This document shows positions 34,797-46,535 of a DNA stretch of 64,000 nt, in pieces. Numbering within the stretch: position 1 is the stretch's first letter; each line of letters begins with the position of its first letter. Where the stretch lies: contig OZ022499.1 in NCBI GenBank assembly GCA_963989385.1, forward strand, positions 35,704,993 to 35,768,992, given 5' to 3'. The notes under the pieces are model-generated. The model did no database searches. It had not been told where the DNA came from and saw nothing but the letters and a program-made list of their open reading frames with translations. The stretch comes from Ctena decussata (lineage: Eukaryota > Mollusca > Bivalvia > Lucinida > Lucinidae). Both the position numbers and the translations under genes were made by a program.

Positions 34797-35594
34797 ATTT
34801 ACAAATGTATCATTTACTGTTGTTGGTAATGCTTACCACTGAATTCTCGGTCGGCAGCCATTTTGTATAGTACCGTAGCGGTCGACAGCATAGGTAGCAA
34901 AATTGTTAATACCACCACGATGATGAGACTGAAATAAACATGATTATAACAGCAATAATAATAATAATAGCTAATCTGGAATATTGCTATTACCATTTGC
35001 ACTCGTATTGCTTTGTGACCTACTTGGTCATAATGACGTATTCAAATTGGTTTGCGTAATCATGCATTTCGCTTAGAGTCTTCGTTCGTCTTTCTGCTAA
35101 GCCTGCTGAATGATTATGGGAACCGCAAAGGGTTGGTCAGACTACGTGAATGTGCAAGCTGACTTGAGTTCGCAATGCCGCTTACTGGAATTCCATTAGT
35201 TCATACAGATTTAGTGGCGGGGGTCATATAATTTCTTTGGCAAGCATTGTGCGTTGACACGGAGCAAAAATCTTTGTAACACTAACTTTATTAACGTTTC
35301 TACTTTCGCTTTCATGAAACGTGAATATGCTTTTTAACGTTTAAAACAGGTTAAAACAACCTCCACACCATCAATCAGTGTGTTTACCCATGAAGTATCA
35401 ATACCTCTCTCTCTCTCTCTCTCCCTCTATATCTATCTACATGTATCTATCTATCTATAGTATACGTATTAGTTTTTCATTTAGTGCACATTTTTGTACC
35501 GATGTGGTCAGTGTCTGCACTGCTTGCCCAGTGCTTGCAGTTAACTTTGTAATTAATGCAAGATGTATACCTTCTAATTTATCCGATAATTTTA

Positions 35595-35915
35595 CACTGC
35601 AAAAATAAACGGTAGATTTTACGGTAAAATAACTGGCAACCAGCTGCCAGTCCTTTTACCGTTATTTTTACGGGCGCCCGTAAAAATGCAGGAATCATCA
35701 AGCAGGGTGGGACAGAAAAGAGCAGATGTCGTTTTGGTTAGATAGCCCTTCAACAATACAAAGTTATTTTCGAGTGCGCGAAGTTAACATAAAACTTCCA
35801 TTTCGTGATTTCCAACAATGTCTTACAGGCAAAAGCCCGTAAAAATAACGGGAAAAGAACTGGCAGCTGGGTTCCAGTTATTCTACAGTAAAATCTACAG
35901 AATTTTTTTACAGTG
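35595..35915. mobile_element. CACTGTAAAA-type foldback MITE
   Basis: The ends are CACTGCAAAAATAAACGGTA and (minus) CACTGTAAAAAAATTCTGTA. Arms of about 85 bp include GTAGATTTTACGGTAAAATA, AACTGGCA..CAGCTGCCAGT and CCGTTATTTTTACGGGC. Elements with CACTGTAAAA ends are widespread in aquatic animals. A solo end follows at 36,064-36,110. Confidence 0.75.
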
Positions 35916-36063
35916 TATGCACTTGGTATTCAGACACAATATGTAACCAGACAATATGGAATTTGATCGTGCCTCTCTGATCCGGGTCTGCTATGCTTGT
36001 CAGCTGACTGTCCAGACAGCGGTTGTGTCATGCTGTCCATCCTTGAGTTAGAAACGTCCATAC

Positions 36064-36110
36064 ACTGTAAAACATTCTCTAGATTTTACGGTAGAATAAC
36101 TGGAAACGAG
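36064..36110 (+). repeat. Solo terminal repeat of the CACTGTAAAA MITE
   Basis: CACTGTAAAACATTCTCTAG continues TTTTACGGTAGAATAACTGG and stops near CGAGCTGCC. It matches one arm of 35,595-35,915 with no partner arm downstream. Confidence 0.65.
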
Positions 36111-36614
36111 CTGCCGACAGTGGATAAGTTTCTGCCGACAGTGGATTTCGAACCCAGTAGCGTTAGCACAAGAAGCCTGCACTGCTTACCCTTTGTTTTA
36201 TAGCTTTTAGCAATACAAATAATTATTAAAATATTAGTCTATTCCGCGTTTCCTATGATGGCAAACTTTTCTACAGAGAAATATTGCGCGACAATGGTTT
36301 CTGTTAAGAATAAAGACAATTTGGATAATTTCTAACAGTTTAACAATATTAACAATACATCGCTGCATGTACATGTACTAAGAACAGCAAGACACGCAAT
36401 AACGTTGTGATTCGCCCGACGTCACGTTAAGCGACGGAAACGTCACCGAAAATCTTTGAACCCCTGACCTATTTAAATCGTTCTCTCTGAAAGATGGAAT
36501 GAGATATTCATTCATTTTTTCGTTTTTCATCTAGTTGGACTCTGTTTAACAACTCATAAATTTTTTATCAAAAACTAAGGATAGGCCAAAAACCGCCCTT
36601 AGCGCACCTTGTCC

Positions 36615-36755
36615 TTTCTTTCAACCCAGCAATACCAGGTACCTTTTTTTATTCAGGGAAGGATACCATTGGGAAAGGCGAGGGATGCCTAAGATACACT
36701 GTGGGCCACTGCCAGTACAGCCACTTGGCTATGGCTTGATCTCCTGCTACTCCTA
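36615..36755 (+). mobile_element. SINE S2, 3' part
   Basis: TTTCTTTCAACCCAGCAATA, 'ATTCAGGGAAGGATACCATT', 'CCTAAGATACACTGTGGGCC', 'CAGTACAGCCACTTGGCTAT' continue the S2 body from 32,144. Together with 32,050-32,144 they rebuild one SINE. Confidence 0.8.
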
Positions 36756-36913
36756 TCTTTCAAATGAGACTACATTTAACTGTGGTCCCCTTTAAGCTGT
36801 GTTGCTGAGGTTAACATGTAAATCTGAAAGTGCGCACTCAACATTTAAAGCATAACTCATTCTCCAAACAAGTGCAGCTGTTTAGATTTATTATTTTGTT
36901 AACCACTATGAAG

Positions 36914-37365
36914 AACAAGAATTCCGCAGACAGCTCTGTCTCGCCTTTCTGCTCAGTGTCACAAAACAGAGCTAAACCAGAAAACGTGACAAACTTTTAC
37001 ACCACCATTGCTGAAAAAGCAACAGCTATGTCTCACTTTCTGCTAGTCAAATGCATTTACGCAATAATCATGATTGTGTTTTGTGTTCTTTTTGCAATTA
37101 CACCCAGTGGTTCTGGAGAAGTTGATTTTGTTGTTTTTGCTATTTTTAGAAATGGCGGCCATCTTGGATTTTCAACCTGACCCAATTTTACAATTCTGAA
37201 ACCCTGGAGTCAGGTCATGCTCCATGTGAAATTTTAGAACCATAGGACCAGTAGTTTTACAGAAGAAGATGTTTGAAATTTTGTTTTTAGGTGTTGACGG
37301 ACGACGCATGACGGATGCATTGGTATGACAATAGCTCACTATGGCCCTTCGGGCCAGGTGAGCTA
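36914..37365 (-). mobile_element. Pearl/Helentron-like element P4
   Basis: On the minus strand the 5' end is a strong hairpin (TAGCTCACCTGGCCC GAA GGGCCATAGTGAGCTA), followed by a short CGTC-rich patch. One core-like unit shares 'TGGTTCTAAAATTTCACATG', 'AAAATCCAAGATGGCCGCCA' and 'CTAAAAATAGCAAAA' with the P2 units at 47.7-48.9 kb. The 3' end is CTGCGGAATTCTTGTT. No coding capacity. The site in the other block I copy (53,914-54,210) has the same 3' 150 bp but a different 5' half. Confidence 0.7.
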
Positions 37366-37626
37366 AAAACATGTGAATTTATTTTCCATACTGATCATGT
37401 GTATAAAGTTTCATGTTCTATCTCTTACAGTTCTTGACTTACAGATGGGAAGCAGACAGACAGATGGACAGACAGATGGACAGGCCCAAACCAATATGCT
37501 CCCACAGTTGTGGGGCATAATAATGAAGCTGATACAATGCATATATACAAAAGGTAATCAATGCACACAGTTGCTAGTATACAATGAATAAAACATACAC
37601 ATGTAGTTTAGTCACAAAACATTTAA

Positions 37627-37985
37627 GATAAATGGGTACACTTTCAGGGGCAGCAACTCTGCCATTTTTATTCATGTCTCCTTTCTAAATATGAGTCAAC
37701 TCTTGAAGTGAAAAAAAATTGTTTCCCTAGGAGCAAATTAAATTCTTTCCAACAAGGCTCCATTTTTGAAAAAAACTTCATCTCGGGGAGCAAACAAGAA
37801 GTCACTCAAGTTGTTCCTCTTTGTAAAAATGGACAAAAAACATGAACAAAGCAAACAGAAAGTCACCTATATTGTTTCCCTTTGGTGGAAAATCATGAGG
37901 GAAGCAAACAGGAAGTCCAAACAGGAAGTCACTTAAATTGTTCCCTTTGTAAAAAAAAAATGAAAACATAAAAATGTACCCATAC
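37627..37985. mobile_element. TGGGTACA-ended MITE (diverged)
   Basis: It begins ATAAATGGGTACACTTTCAG after TTAA and ends ATGTACCCATACAAG. The interior repeats GAAGCAAACAGGAAGTCAC and TTGTTCCCTTTGTAAAAA about every 65-75 bp. It is a relative of 40,196-40,537 and 53,290-53,630. Confidence 0.65.
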
Positions 37986-38029
37986 AAGTTGTAATTTCAT
38001 ATTTGAAAACAACTGTAACAGCACCATAA

Positions 38030-39996
38030 GCGGAGCAATATACGCCCATTTCTGAGTGAATTTCAGTCCCTGTCAGCACCTTGGACAAATCTCTAGCCCT
38101 GACAATCAGCGACAGGCAGGTACATATATGTGCACAATTACAATCTGTAAATACTTATCACAGGGATGTTACTTCAAAATTAAGAAAGGTGAAGCGACCA
38201 TTCCCATACTCAACACAGAGTATTAAGCTCTTGCACATTGCTATACATCAAGATATCCAAAACACTTACCGAGAAATGAAAATAAATTAAATAGTCTAAG
38301 AAATAATGATAGGGACTTAGCTCTGTAAGTAATGGGGAGCAAGTCCGAGCAACCATTCCCATATGACATACACCATTTAACCTCAGCTACACCGCTATAT
38401 AGAGTTTCATCAAGATATTCCAAACAATAGGGTTCTCACAAGAATAGCCTTAGAAATACTAATCAAAGGGGTGTAACTCCAAAAATAAGGGAAGCAATTT
38501 TTTTTGTGGAAGACATACTGTCTCAACCTAATACACATTGCTATAAAAGTTTGTCAAGCTTTTCCATACAGTTACCTAGTTATGGCTTGCACAAGAACAG
38601 CCTTAGTAAATCCATAACTCCAAAACTAGGGAAGGGGGAGCTATTACTTTTATAAAAGACATATCGCCTCAACATAATACACATTGTTGTAAATTTTCAT
38701 CAAGATATTCCACAAAGTTGACTATTTATGGCTTGCCCAAGAACAGCCTTAGAAATTAATCAAAGTAAGGTAACTCCAAAAATAAATAAGGGGATGCAAT
38801 CATTCTTATATGTGACATACTATGTCAACGTAATATAAGTTGCTATTAAGTTTCATCATGATACTCCAAAGGTTTACCTAGTTATGGTAATATGGGTACC
38901 TAGTCAAGAGGTGTACAAATATACATGTGAAGTCTAAATAAATAATCAAAGGGACAACTCCAAGACTAAGTAAAGGGGAGCTACCATTCTTGTTTGAGAC
39001 ACTGTCTGAACCTCATATACACTGCTATCAAGTTTTATCAAGATATTCCAAAGAGTACCCTAGTTATGGAAATTCAAAGAGTAACTACACTTCAGGAACT
39101 GACTGAATCAGATCCCAAGCCCTATCCCCAACATCAAAGGGAAAGATTGACAAAGACATCCCAACAAACAATAAATTACAAGTGATAAGCCGAGTCAGCA
39201 GCTCTTTCCCAAATAGATGGCAACTCAGCTATCTTTATTGAACTAAATAATTTAGACCAACAGACGGGCTACAACGGACTAAGCAAATTATATGAAAAAC
39301 ATTTAACAATTATTTTTACCTATTTTCTATTTTTATGATAGAAGGATTAAACTGAGAACAAAATAAATTAAACAGCACCGAACATAAAACAAATGCAACC
39401 GCAACAAAAGTACCGCACACAAATTGCCATACAAACTACCATAGTCATTTTTTTTCCAAGGAGCTGTAACTGCTAAAACTCATTGTAGCATATCCTCCAA
39501 AACAATATGCCCTACTCCACATGATAGTTACTATTTACAAAGTTTCAGTTTAATTGGATGAAAATTATGAGAGGAATTATCTGGAAACAAACACACTAAA
39601 AACCTAAGTAAAGGGCTGTAACTCTGCTAATATCATTCGAACATAGCCTCAAAACGCTATGCTCTGGTCCACCTCATAATCTTACTATCAGGGGTTTCAT
39701 TAAGAGGCAGGAGGCAGGGATTTCCCCCTTCTACTTTTTCAAAATTAGGCAGTTTCCCCATGCTATTTTTGATAAATTTGTATGCGGGTAATAGGAAAGA
39801 CCTAGAAAATATCCCTCCTAAATCCCCTTAACTCCCGGATGTCAAAAATGTTAGTGAAACCCATAACTATATATCCAGTTTCAGCTTGAATGGATGTAAA
39901 CTGTAGTAGTTAACTAAAACAGAAAGTTAACCCGGACAGAGGGAAGGACCCCAGTGCCATAATGTAATATGTCCCGTTTTTTCGAACGAGCTTATA
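38030..39996 (-). mobile_element. Pearl/Helentron-like element related to P3
   Basis: On the minus strand the 5' hairpin region is CTCGTTCGAAAAAACGGGAC (compare P3 CCTGTTTGAAAAACGGGAC). A degenerate tandem core follows, visible as 'TGGAATATCTTGATGAAA' and 'GGCTATTCTTGTGCAAGC' phrases about every 150-180 bp. A TATATTGCTCCGCTTA near-3' end follows, but the terminal CTCTTGTT is missing. The core aligns in kind with 55,600-56,450. The 5' 80 bp recurs at 53,836-53,914. Confidence 0.65.
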
Positions 39997-40195
39997 AGAA
40001 TCAACATGAAATATACAGGTAAAGTTTAACACAAGTATAAGAACTAGTGTAATTCTGGTAATCAAGAGCCAGATGTTTTAAAGACTAACATTTGCACATG
40101 TAATTGTTTCTCAAATCATTTGATTTAGTGTGAGATGGCCTTTTTGTGTTGATGTGCCATGAAAATCATATCACACACTCACATAAATGAATTAA

Positions 40196-40537
40196 GGTGA
40201 ATGGGTACACTCTCAGGGGAAGTGACTCTGCCATTTTCATTTCATCTCCTTTCTGAATGGGAGTCAATTCTCTGTAGGCAAGAATTCGCTTCCCTATGAG
40301 CAAATTCTTTTCTAAACAAGTAGACTACAATTTGAAAGGCCATCATCCCACGAAGCAAACAAGTAGTCAAGTTTTAAAAAAAATGGTGGAGAAAATAGGG
40401 AAGCCAACAGGAAGTCACTTTGGTTGTTTCCCATTGTAAAAATGGTGGAAAAACATGAGGGAAGCAAATAGGAAGTCATAAAAGTTGTTCATCTTTGTAA
40501 AAAAGGAGGAAAAACAAAAGGTTGTACCCATACATTC
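40196..40537. mobile_element. TGGGTACA-ended MITE with TTAA target
   Basis: TTAA lies on each side (40,192-40,195 and 40,538-40,541). The ends are GGTGAATGGGTACACTC and (minus) GAATGTATGGGTACAACC. The interior has several GAAGCAAAnAGGAAGTCA...TTGTAAAAAtGGTGGA units. The inverted block copy is 53,290-53,630, also TTAA-flanked. It predates the duplication. Confidence 0.75.
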
Positions 40538-40815
40538 TTAATTTGAAACTAGAAAATTGTGTCTGTAAGATACGAAGGATGCCCACGTGCAATGCCTGTC
40601 ACAAGGGAGTGTACATCTTTTAATTGTCTGTTATCAACAAACATTATCACAAAGAACTTTCCTGCTTTCCTGAAGTTCAAAACTCTGATGAAAAGATTGG
40701 ATAAAAAAACGTTAAGGAACCTACTCTTTGAATTAGTAGAATTTTGAAATACTGATGACCTTCCACTCCTGAAGTTTGAATCCAGTTACACCTTGTCTTC
40801 AAGTATGATGTGAAA

Positions 40816-41034
40816 TACCGTAAAACCTCTATATACTGGAACAGTTCGGTCTGAGCAAACAGTGCAAACCCAGATCAGACTGCTTCTTGAGGAGCAGTCT
40901 GAGCAGAATTTACACTATTTGCCATCCCATTCGCATTTTTGGACACATTACTGCACTGTAAAATCAATCTGTTCCAATTTTAGGTCAATTATTGTAATTA
41001 TTTTGGTGTCCCAATATTAAGAATTTTTACGGTT
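40816..41034. mobile_element. MITE, family M2
   Basis: The ends are TACCGTAAAACCTCTATATA and (minus) ACCGTAAAAATTCTTAATAT, the latter followed by TGGGACACC. The interior has paired CAGATCAGACTGCTTCTTGA / GAGCAGTCTGAGCAG segments and flanking GCAAACAGTGCAAA / TTTGCCATCC. Other copies lie at 52,807-53,026 (inverted block copy), 52,125-52,488 and 58,195-58,385. Confidence 0.7.
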
Positions 41035-41489
41035 GTACATGAATACTAAACAGTGCATACATTAACTTTTCAACAACAAAAACAAAAAAATCTTATTTTC
41101 AGCACTTTTCCACATTTTCTTTTTTATTCTTGTACTTTTTCCAGCTTTAGGTTTATGCTTGAGAAATTCCATCCTTGTAGGTGTGAACTCCTATACTAGC
41201 TGCCGTCAGAGTCATGTTCTGTTGAGAGACCAGCTCATGTGTACTAGCTTTCCTTTTCTTCATAAAGGCACAAACCTGCAAAGAATAATAATACTAGATC
41301 TAACATTCAAGCTAACTGCACATTCTGTTTTCTATACTGGTGAATCCTCTTTTAAGCTACCGTAAGGACCCTAAGCAGGGCCTGACAAATCAAAATTTGA
41401 TCGTCTTGTCCGGTACTGCTACAAAATGCTGAATTTTTTTCAGTTTTCCCTACATAGCGTAAGTTCTTTTCTGGGCAAGCATAGGGAAC

Positions 41490-42282
41490 TTTATGCTTCA
41501 GTACGGCGGAAATTACCGATAGCGACTGACGGGTTTATCCGAGAGCTTACCTGTTGAAATTCTGTCCAGTGCTATATGCAATTACATAGGAATACAATGT
41601 AAAATATTAAATTAAATACATTTATGATAGTACGACAATTTTTTATAAGTTATGAACATAAACTTCAGTCTTTGTCCGTTAATATGGTGTAAAAATATAT
41701 AAAATAACTTCATGTTTTGGTTCTTCCATCGGCTTTTTAACTTTGAAGCTTCAATCACTTGAAATTATATACGAATCATGTCGAAAATGCCGCAGAGGCT
41801 ATGTTAAGCCTAAAATTTGAAAATGATCGAATTTTCTATAAAACTTTTATAAGTTATCACCATCGAGAAATTTTTATAAGGTTTACATTGATGTAATTCA
41901 TTATAAAATAAGTACACTATAAGTATCTTCCATTGATCTCTAAACATACAAAAAGTCGTGTTTCGATTAAACCTCGCTCATAATTATGTCTCAAATAGTC
42001 TAAGTCCAAATCCGCCTGTATTGCGTAAAGGCTAACACCACATCCTTTCTTGGTATTCGTGTTTTGTTTATATATTTCGTGTGTGCTTTTTATGATCTAC
42101 ATGTAATTAAGAAAGGAACAATATTTATATAGCCTGATTAAGAAAGAAAGAAAGATCGAATGAAAGAAGAACGCAAGAAAGGAAAAAAAAGAGAAAGAAG
42201 TCAATAAACTCTTAAACGTGACAATCAAACGTGAAAAACAAAAAAAAAAAAACAAAAAAAAAACGGTTAATCGGCTAATGGT

Positions 42283-42322
<40 letters not shown>

Positions 42323-43523
42323 CTTATTATATAATAAGAAGCTAAAAAATCAACTATTCTTATGGTAATGTTAATTTAATCTATTAGTTATCAGTTATTA
42401 TATAATTTCTAGTGTTTGTGCTAACAGTTTTGATTGAAATTTATTCGAGTGTGGTAGGGCGTATTTATCAAAGAAACCGAAATATGTTTTATCTATCACA
42501 GGGTAGGATCTTAGAAGATTTTTATTGACTAGCTAACTGGCAGATTTGCTCATTTATTATTAAGAGGCATGTATAGCTCTCTTTAGATATGACAGTATTG
42601 TCGAAAAACTGTTGACTGTAAGAAACTAAATCATGATGAAGATATCCTCGTAACGTTGTGTAAGGAGCGCTTACTATAGCATAGTACGCATAGGTAAGGA
42701 AAAGATGCTATGAAACATTTTTCTTGCAAGGTTATAGTAACATTTTTTTATGTTTCAGTTTATTAGTAATATTTCTTTTCATAATGAAATTTTGTCCCTT
42801 TAATATATGACTGTTTTAAGTGAAGCTAGAAAGGATTATTTAAAAGATAAAAATTTTGTGCTATTTTTGGTATTTCTGCTAAAATGAGTACTTACGTAAT
42901 AAGCCTGTGCATCTGTGCAATGTTATCAGCGTCTGATATGTGCAAAATGATAAGACCAAACAGAGACTGAACGGTTTGCGCAAGCTGATCGGAATACGTT
43001 GATAATACGCTATGTATACAGTATAAGTAACATGTTTATTACGCGTGCGTTAATCGATTATCGATCATAAAATCCGATATTTCCTTCTATCAGTTATAGT
43101 AATTGTCATCTCATTAAAGTTTGAAATGAACTCATCATGAAATAACTAAAGATAAATGCTAAGAAATAAAAAGGTGCAACATTCAATTTATGGAATTAGT
43201 TGTTCACAGTTTCGGGCATGACTTACAATATATATTTAAGTTTAAACAATATAGATTGATCAATATGCAAACTGACTCACACCAGTTTATGCACTTGCGA
43301 AGCACTGGTCTGAGTTTATGATCAGTTAATAATTTTTGTTTTTGTCAATTTTAGTATAAGTTTGTATAACCTAACCCGTTTCTGCATAAACCGAACTGAT
43401 CCGAATTTCTGATCAAATATTTTAAACAAGTGTGATCAAATCAGGCTGTGCCTGTGCGCAAACCATTTAAAATTGGCAAGCTGATCCCATGTTGTAATTA
43501 AATTTTCATAATTTTCCTCATAC
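41490..43523. other. Intergenic spacer, A/T-homopolymer rich
   Basis: This is unique sequence between block I copy 1 and the M1 cluster. A-runs lie at 42,238-42,262 and a 34-base T run at 42,285-42,318. GAAAGAAAGAAAG words occur near 42,145. The A and T runs face each other across 20 bases and could fold. No supported gene. Confidence 0.5.
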
Positions 43524-43744
43524 GAGCCGCGACACGATAAACAGCAATGTGGAATGTGCACCCAGCGAAGACGCAGATCGGCCTAAGCAGCCACCCAGTC
43601 TTTGCTGTGCGATTAAAGGGTAGCTAATACTCTGAGCTACCTCCATGCCGATATTGAAGCCTCTGATTAGATTAGGCGGATACCCAGACTGATCTGAGTA
43701 TTCGCTGGGCGCACATGCAGCTGTGTTTTATCATGTCACGGCTC
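43524..43744. mobile_element. M1 foldback MITE
   Basis: GAGCCGCGACACGATAAACA ... TTTTATCATGTCACGGCTC, with internal GCGAAGACGCAGATCGGCC and CAGACTGATCTGAGTATTCG. Confidence 0.8.
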
Positions 43745-43971
43745 ATTTAATTGTTTGCTAAAGTCAACGACTGAGAAGCCTACTGAGCCGCTGTTGTCGA
43801 CAGGCCATCTGTCTGAAGGTGTGAAATTCGGTCACATGTCTTGTCAAAACAATGCAATTTCAAAATTAACACTCGCTAACGGCAATGAAAGTCAGAAATC
43901 GATTTTCAGTCCGATATATATTAAAGATCGTCTTCTGATGATTTTTTAACCGTATAAAAATAGTAATTTAA

Positions 43972-44167
43972 GCAGCGTCGCAACAAAACGAACACAGTCC
44001 CATAGCGCCCTGCGAAGTCTTAGATCAGCCTGGGCAGGATAACCAATGGGCTAAGCTACCTCTTCGCGGACAGAGAAGAATCTGATCAGACTGGTCAGAT
44101 TCCCACGCTGATCTGAGTGTTCGCAGGGCGCACATGCCATTTTGTTTGTTTTGTCGTGTCGAGACTC
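43972..44167. mobile_element. M1 foldback MITE, shortened
   Basis: GCAGCGTCGCAACAAAACGA ... TTTTGTCGTGTCGAGACTC. The interior has CTGCGAAGTCTTAGATCAGC and GATCTGAGTGTTCGCAGGGC. It lies about 230 bp from the previous copy in the same orientation. Confidence 0.75.
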
Positions 44168-44965
44168 TTTCATTTATTTTTGTTTTGTTTTGTTCGCAGA
44201 AAAAGGCAACTTTTAAATACTAATCGTTAATGTTTAGCAGCTTAGCAGAAAGCCGAAAGACGGTATTTGCATAAAACTTTTGAAAAGTTTTGTCAAAACA
44301 GAAAGTCAAAAGAAAAAAGTTGTCGTTGCTGTTGAGTGGTGGTTTAACGTCCCAGAAAATAATATTTTAGTCATGTCGAGATAATGCCTCTGAATTTGTA
44401 GGACTGCTAGAATAACTCGGCCTGCTATAAATGACGCTCAGGTCTAGCAGCCGCTGCCGCAGAAGCATCAGGCAGCCAATATATATTTCGCGAGCCCCAG
44501 TGGGCGGGGCAGATAAGTAAAAGAAAACAAAGAAAAAAAACCGTGGGTAGATGGGTGTCTGTATCAGGCTTAATCTTTCCATTAAGCTGAGAACGACAAA
44601 GAGGGATCGAAATATCATAATTTATTATAAGTATTATTGTTTTATGTTTTTGTTGTCAGAAACTAAAACGACCAATAATCAGATCTATTTTTCTCGCCAA
44701 TCCTTACGAAATTGACCTAAATATGTGAAAAAGAGACTTATTACAACAAAAGTGAGCAAGTGAGAAAAGTCAATTGATTTGATATGAGAACAAGAAAACC
44801 CATATTGTTAAAAAAATAAAAATGTTTCCATCAGCTCCTTCGTATTGTTATTATGCTGATAAAATACCAAACACAGTGATGACAAAAAACCGGCTTCAGA
44901 GAAGTTCAACACCTGTACAGATCCGGGGATATGGACATCGATATGACATTCCTAATATCGATTAA
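44168..44965. other. Intergenic, no gene
   Basis: No supported feature. The 83-codon minus frame at 44,367-44,618 is unremarkable. Confidence 0.4.
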
Positions 44966-45322
44966 TACAGTACAGACATCGTTTTTCTTTGCAACGAAAA
45001 CCCTTGCAAAACGCCAGCAAAACACCCGTCAAACCATGCGTTTAATTGTCGTTTTAAACGCCGTTTCTGAATCAACCAATCAAATAAGCGTTTCTTCAAA
45101 CGAAAAACGCTCAGGAACGTTCTAAAATATCAAAAACGCTTTGACATTTTTAAACCAATGAAATCGTCGTTTGGCGGAAACGCTGTCATGGTTACCATCA
45201 CAGACAAAGCGTTTGTGACCGTTTGTGGAGATGGCCAATGAAAATGATTCGTTTTCGGAAACGCTGTTGTAAGCGTTTTGAAAAATTAATCGAACATGCC
45301 CCAAGTATTCGTCCCGTACTGT
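44966..45322. mobile_element. ACAGTAC-ended repeat with AAACGCnGTTT and CCAAT motifs
   Basis: It starts ACAGTACAGACATCGTTTTT, as at 29,890, and ends GTCCCGTACTGT (reverse ACAGTACGGGAC). Inside are CCAATCAAATAAGCGTTTC, CCAATGAAATCG, GGCCAATGAAAA and many AACGCTGTT-type words. Likely a MITE; superfamily unknown. Confidence 0.6.
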
Positions 45323-46258
45323 CTAAATAAAAATAAATAAATAAAAACACTTAATTAAATAAATAAATAAATAAAAATAAATAAAATAAACCACCTATTA
45401 ATTGATTTTATCGCCCCTATATCTTTCGGTTGCAAGTAAGCGCCGTAGCGTACTGAGATACCGAATCAAATGGAACTTTTAAAGTTAAGTGATTAATTTG
45501 TGGAGAAAATAAGCTACTGTAACATACTTTTGGCATGGGCATGGTGAAAGTGTAGTATATTTTAGCTTTTTTCAAATATATTGCCCGTCTGATTAAAGAG
45601 AATTGGATGTTGTTTATATTTTTGTAAACCCAAGGAATGCTTTGAAATTTCCGCCAATCAGATAGTCGTTTGTGCAAACGTTTTGTAGCTAGTGGCTAGC
45701 CCTTATAAGAGACCCTAGCTCCTCACACACACTTTCTTCCACAATAGAACACTCTTCTAATGATGGAATAATTTCATTTTCATTAATCCAGACAGCCTAT
45801 GGCTACTTGAGCATGGGATTTTATTATAAGTTTCATGATTTTTATCAGATTAACAGCACTCATTATTTATAATCCCTAGAACACCAACTTTTTCTTGTTA
45901 GAGGGGAGTGCAACAGTCTTCGGTATTTAGGTTTCCTGCGCCAACTTTGTAATCGAGTGACCCCTGGCCAAATATTCACGTGAATTCTGATTTTAATGAA
46001 AATCGTATTGAATGAATGTGTAAATGATGCATGGGACTGAGGAACATAAACTAAATAGAAAGTGCATCATTTTGAACTAAATTATTTGAGTCAAATTTCA
46101 TAGATATTGTCACAATATTTCAATACAGGCGATCTGTGGATGCTCACCAGTTGTCGCTTAGGGACTAGATGTCGAAGTAGAGAACTAGATGCAGTTTATC
46201 ATTCCTTGCCTTCATCACTACAACTGTTTGAGTTGGAGTGCAAAACCAGATGATGACA
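45323..46258. other. Intergenic; (AAAT)n patch, no gene
   Basis: AAAT/AAATAA low complexity occupies 45,323-45,390. The rest is unique sequence up to the start of inverted block II. Confidence 0.45.
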
Positions 46259-46535
46259 GTTAAATATACAGGGGCCTCTTTTTGTAACGGCTCAAGAAAT
46301 TTGTTCCTTGTCTACTAAGGAAACTCGAGTGACATGTAATCTGCATGGTCCACATAGCATACCATGGCTGGCAGTACTATGAGGGATCAGGGTGCAGCTT
46401 AATGGCCTTGGTACCGATTAACAACACCCTTGTGGGTAAGAGGTCAGAGCGCCATTATTCGCGAACTAACTAAACAGCTCAGATGTAACATTATACCGGG
46501 TCGGAAAAACAACAGACCTGAATAAAAGGTGGAAT

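Larger units (their letters stand above)
32145..36614. mobile_element. Spy-like DNA transposon, 4,470 bp, inserted AAA^TTT without target duplication
   Basis: The termini are perfect 15-bp inverted repeats, GGACAAGGTGCGCTA (32,145-32,159 and 36,600-36,614). A second shared block, TGGCCTA, lies at nearly the same distance (11-12 bases) further in on each side. The host reads GATTGGAAA on the left and TTTCTTTCAACCC on the right. The inverted copy at 54,501-54,513 has the intact GGAAATTTC. There is therefore no target duplication and the target is AAATTT. These features define the Spy group, related to IS5 and PIF/Harbinger transposases. No intact transposase is readable. The longest frame is 109 codons (33,368-33,697) and shows no motif I trust. 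It contains an S1 SINE, hairpins and a MITE, so it is non-autonomous or decayed and has been colonised by other elements. Confidence 0.85.
29889..41483 (+). repeat. Inverted duplication block I, copy 1
   Basis: Three stretches, 29,889-32,144, 36,615-about 37,060 and about 39,915-41,483, occur in the same order and inverted at 58,021-52,362. Breaks in collinearity are a 4,470-bp transposon (32,145-36,614) present only here, and 37,060-39,915, which is largely replaced in the other copy. By eye the shared stretches are about nine-tenths identical. The left boundary is at ACAGTACAGACATCG. The right boundary falls inside a small MITE (see 52,313). Confidence 0.85.

Noticed and set aside
40559..41365. 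Short frames at 40,559-40,747 and 41,159-41,365, the latter nearly identical to one at 52,482-52,688
   Set aside because: They are conserved only because the DNA is the inverted duplicate. No family resemblance, and they lie between MITEs.
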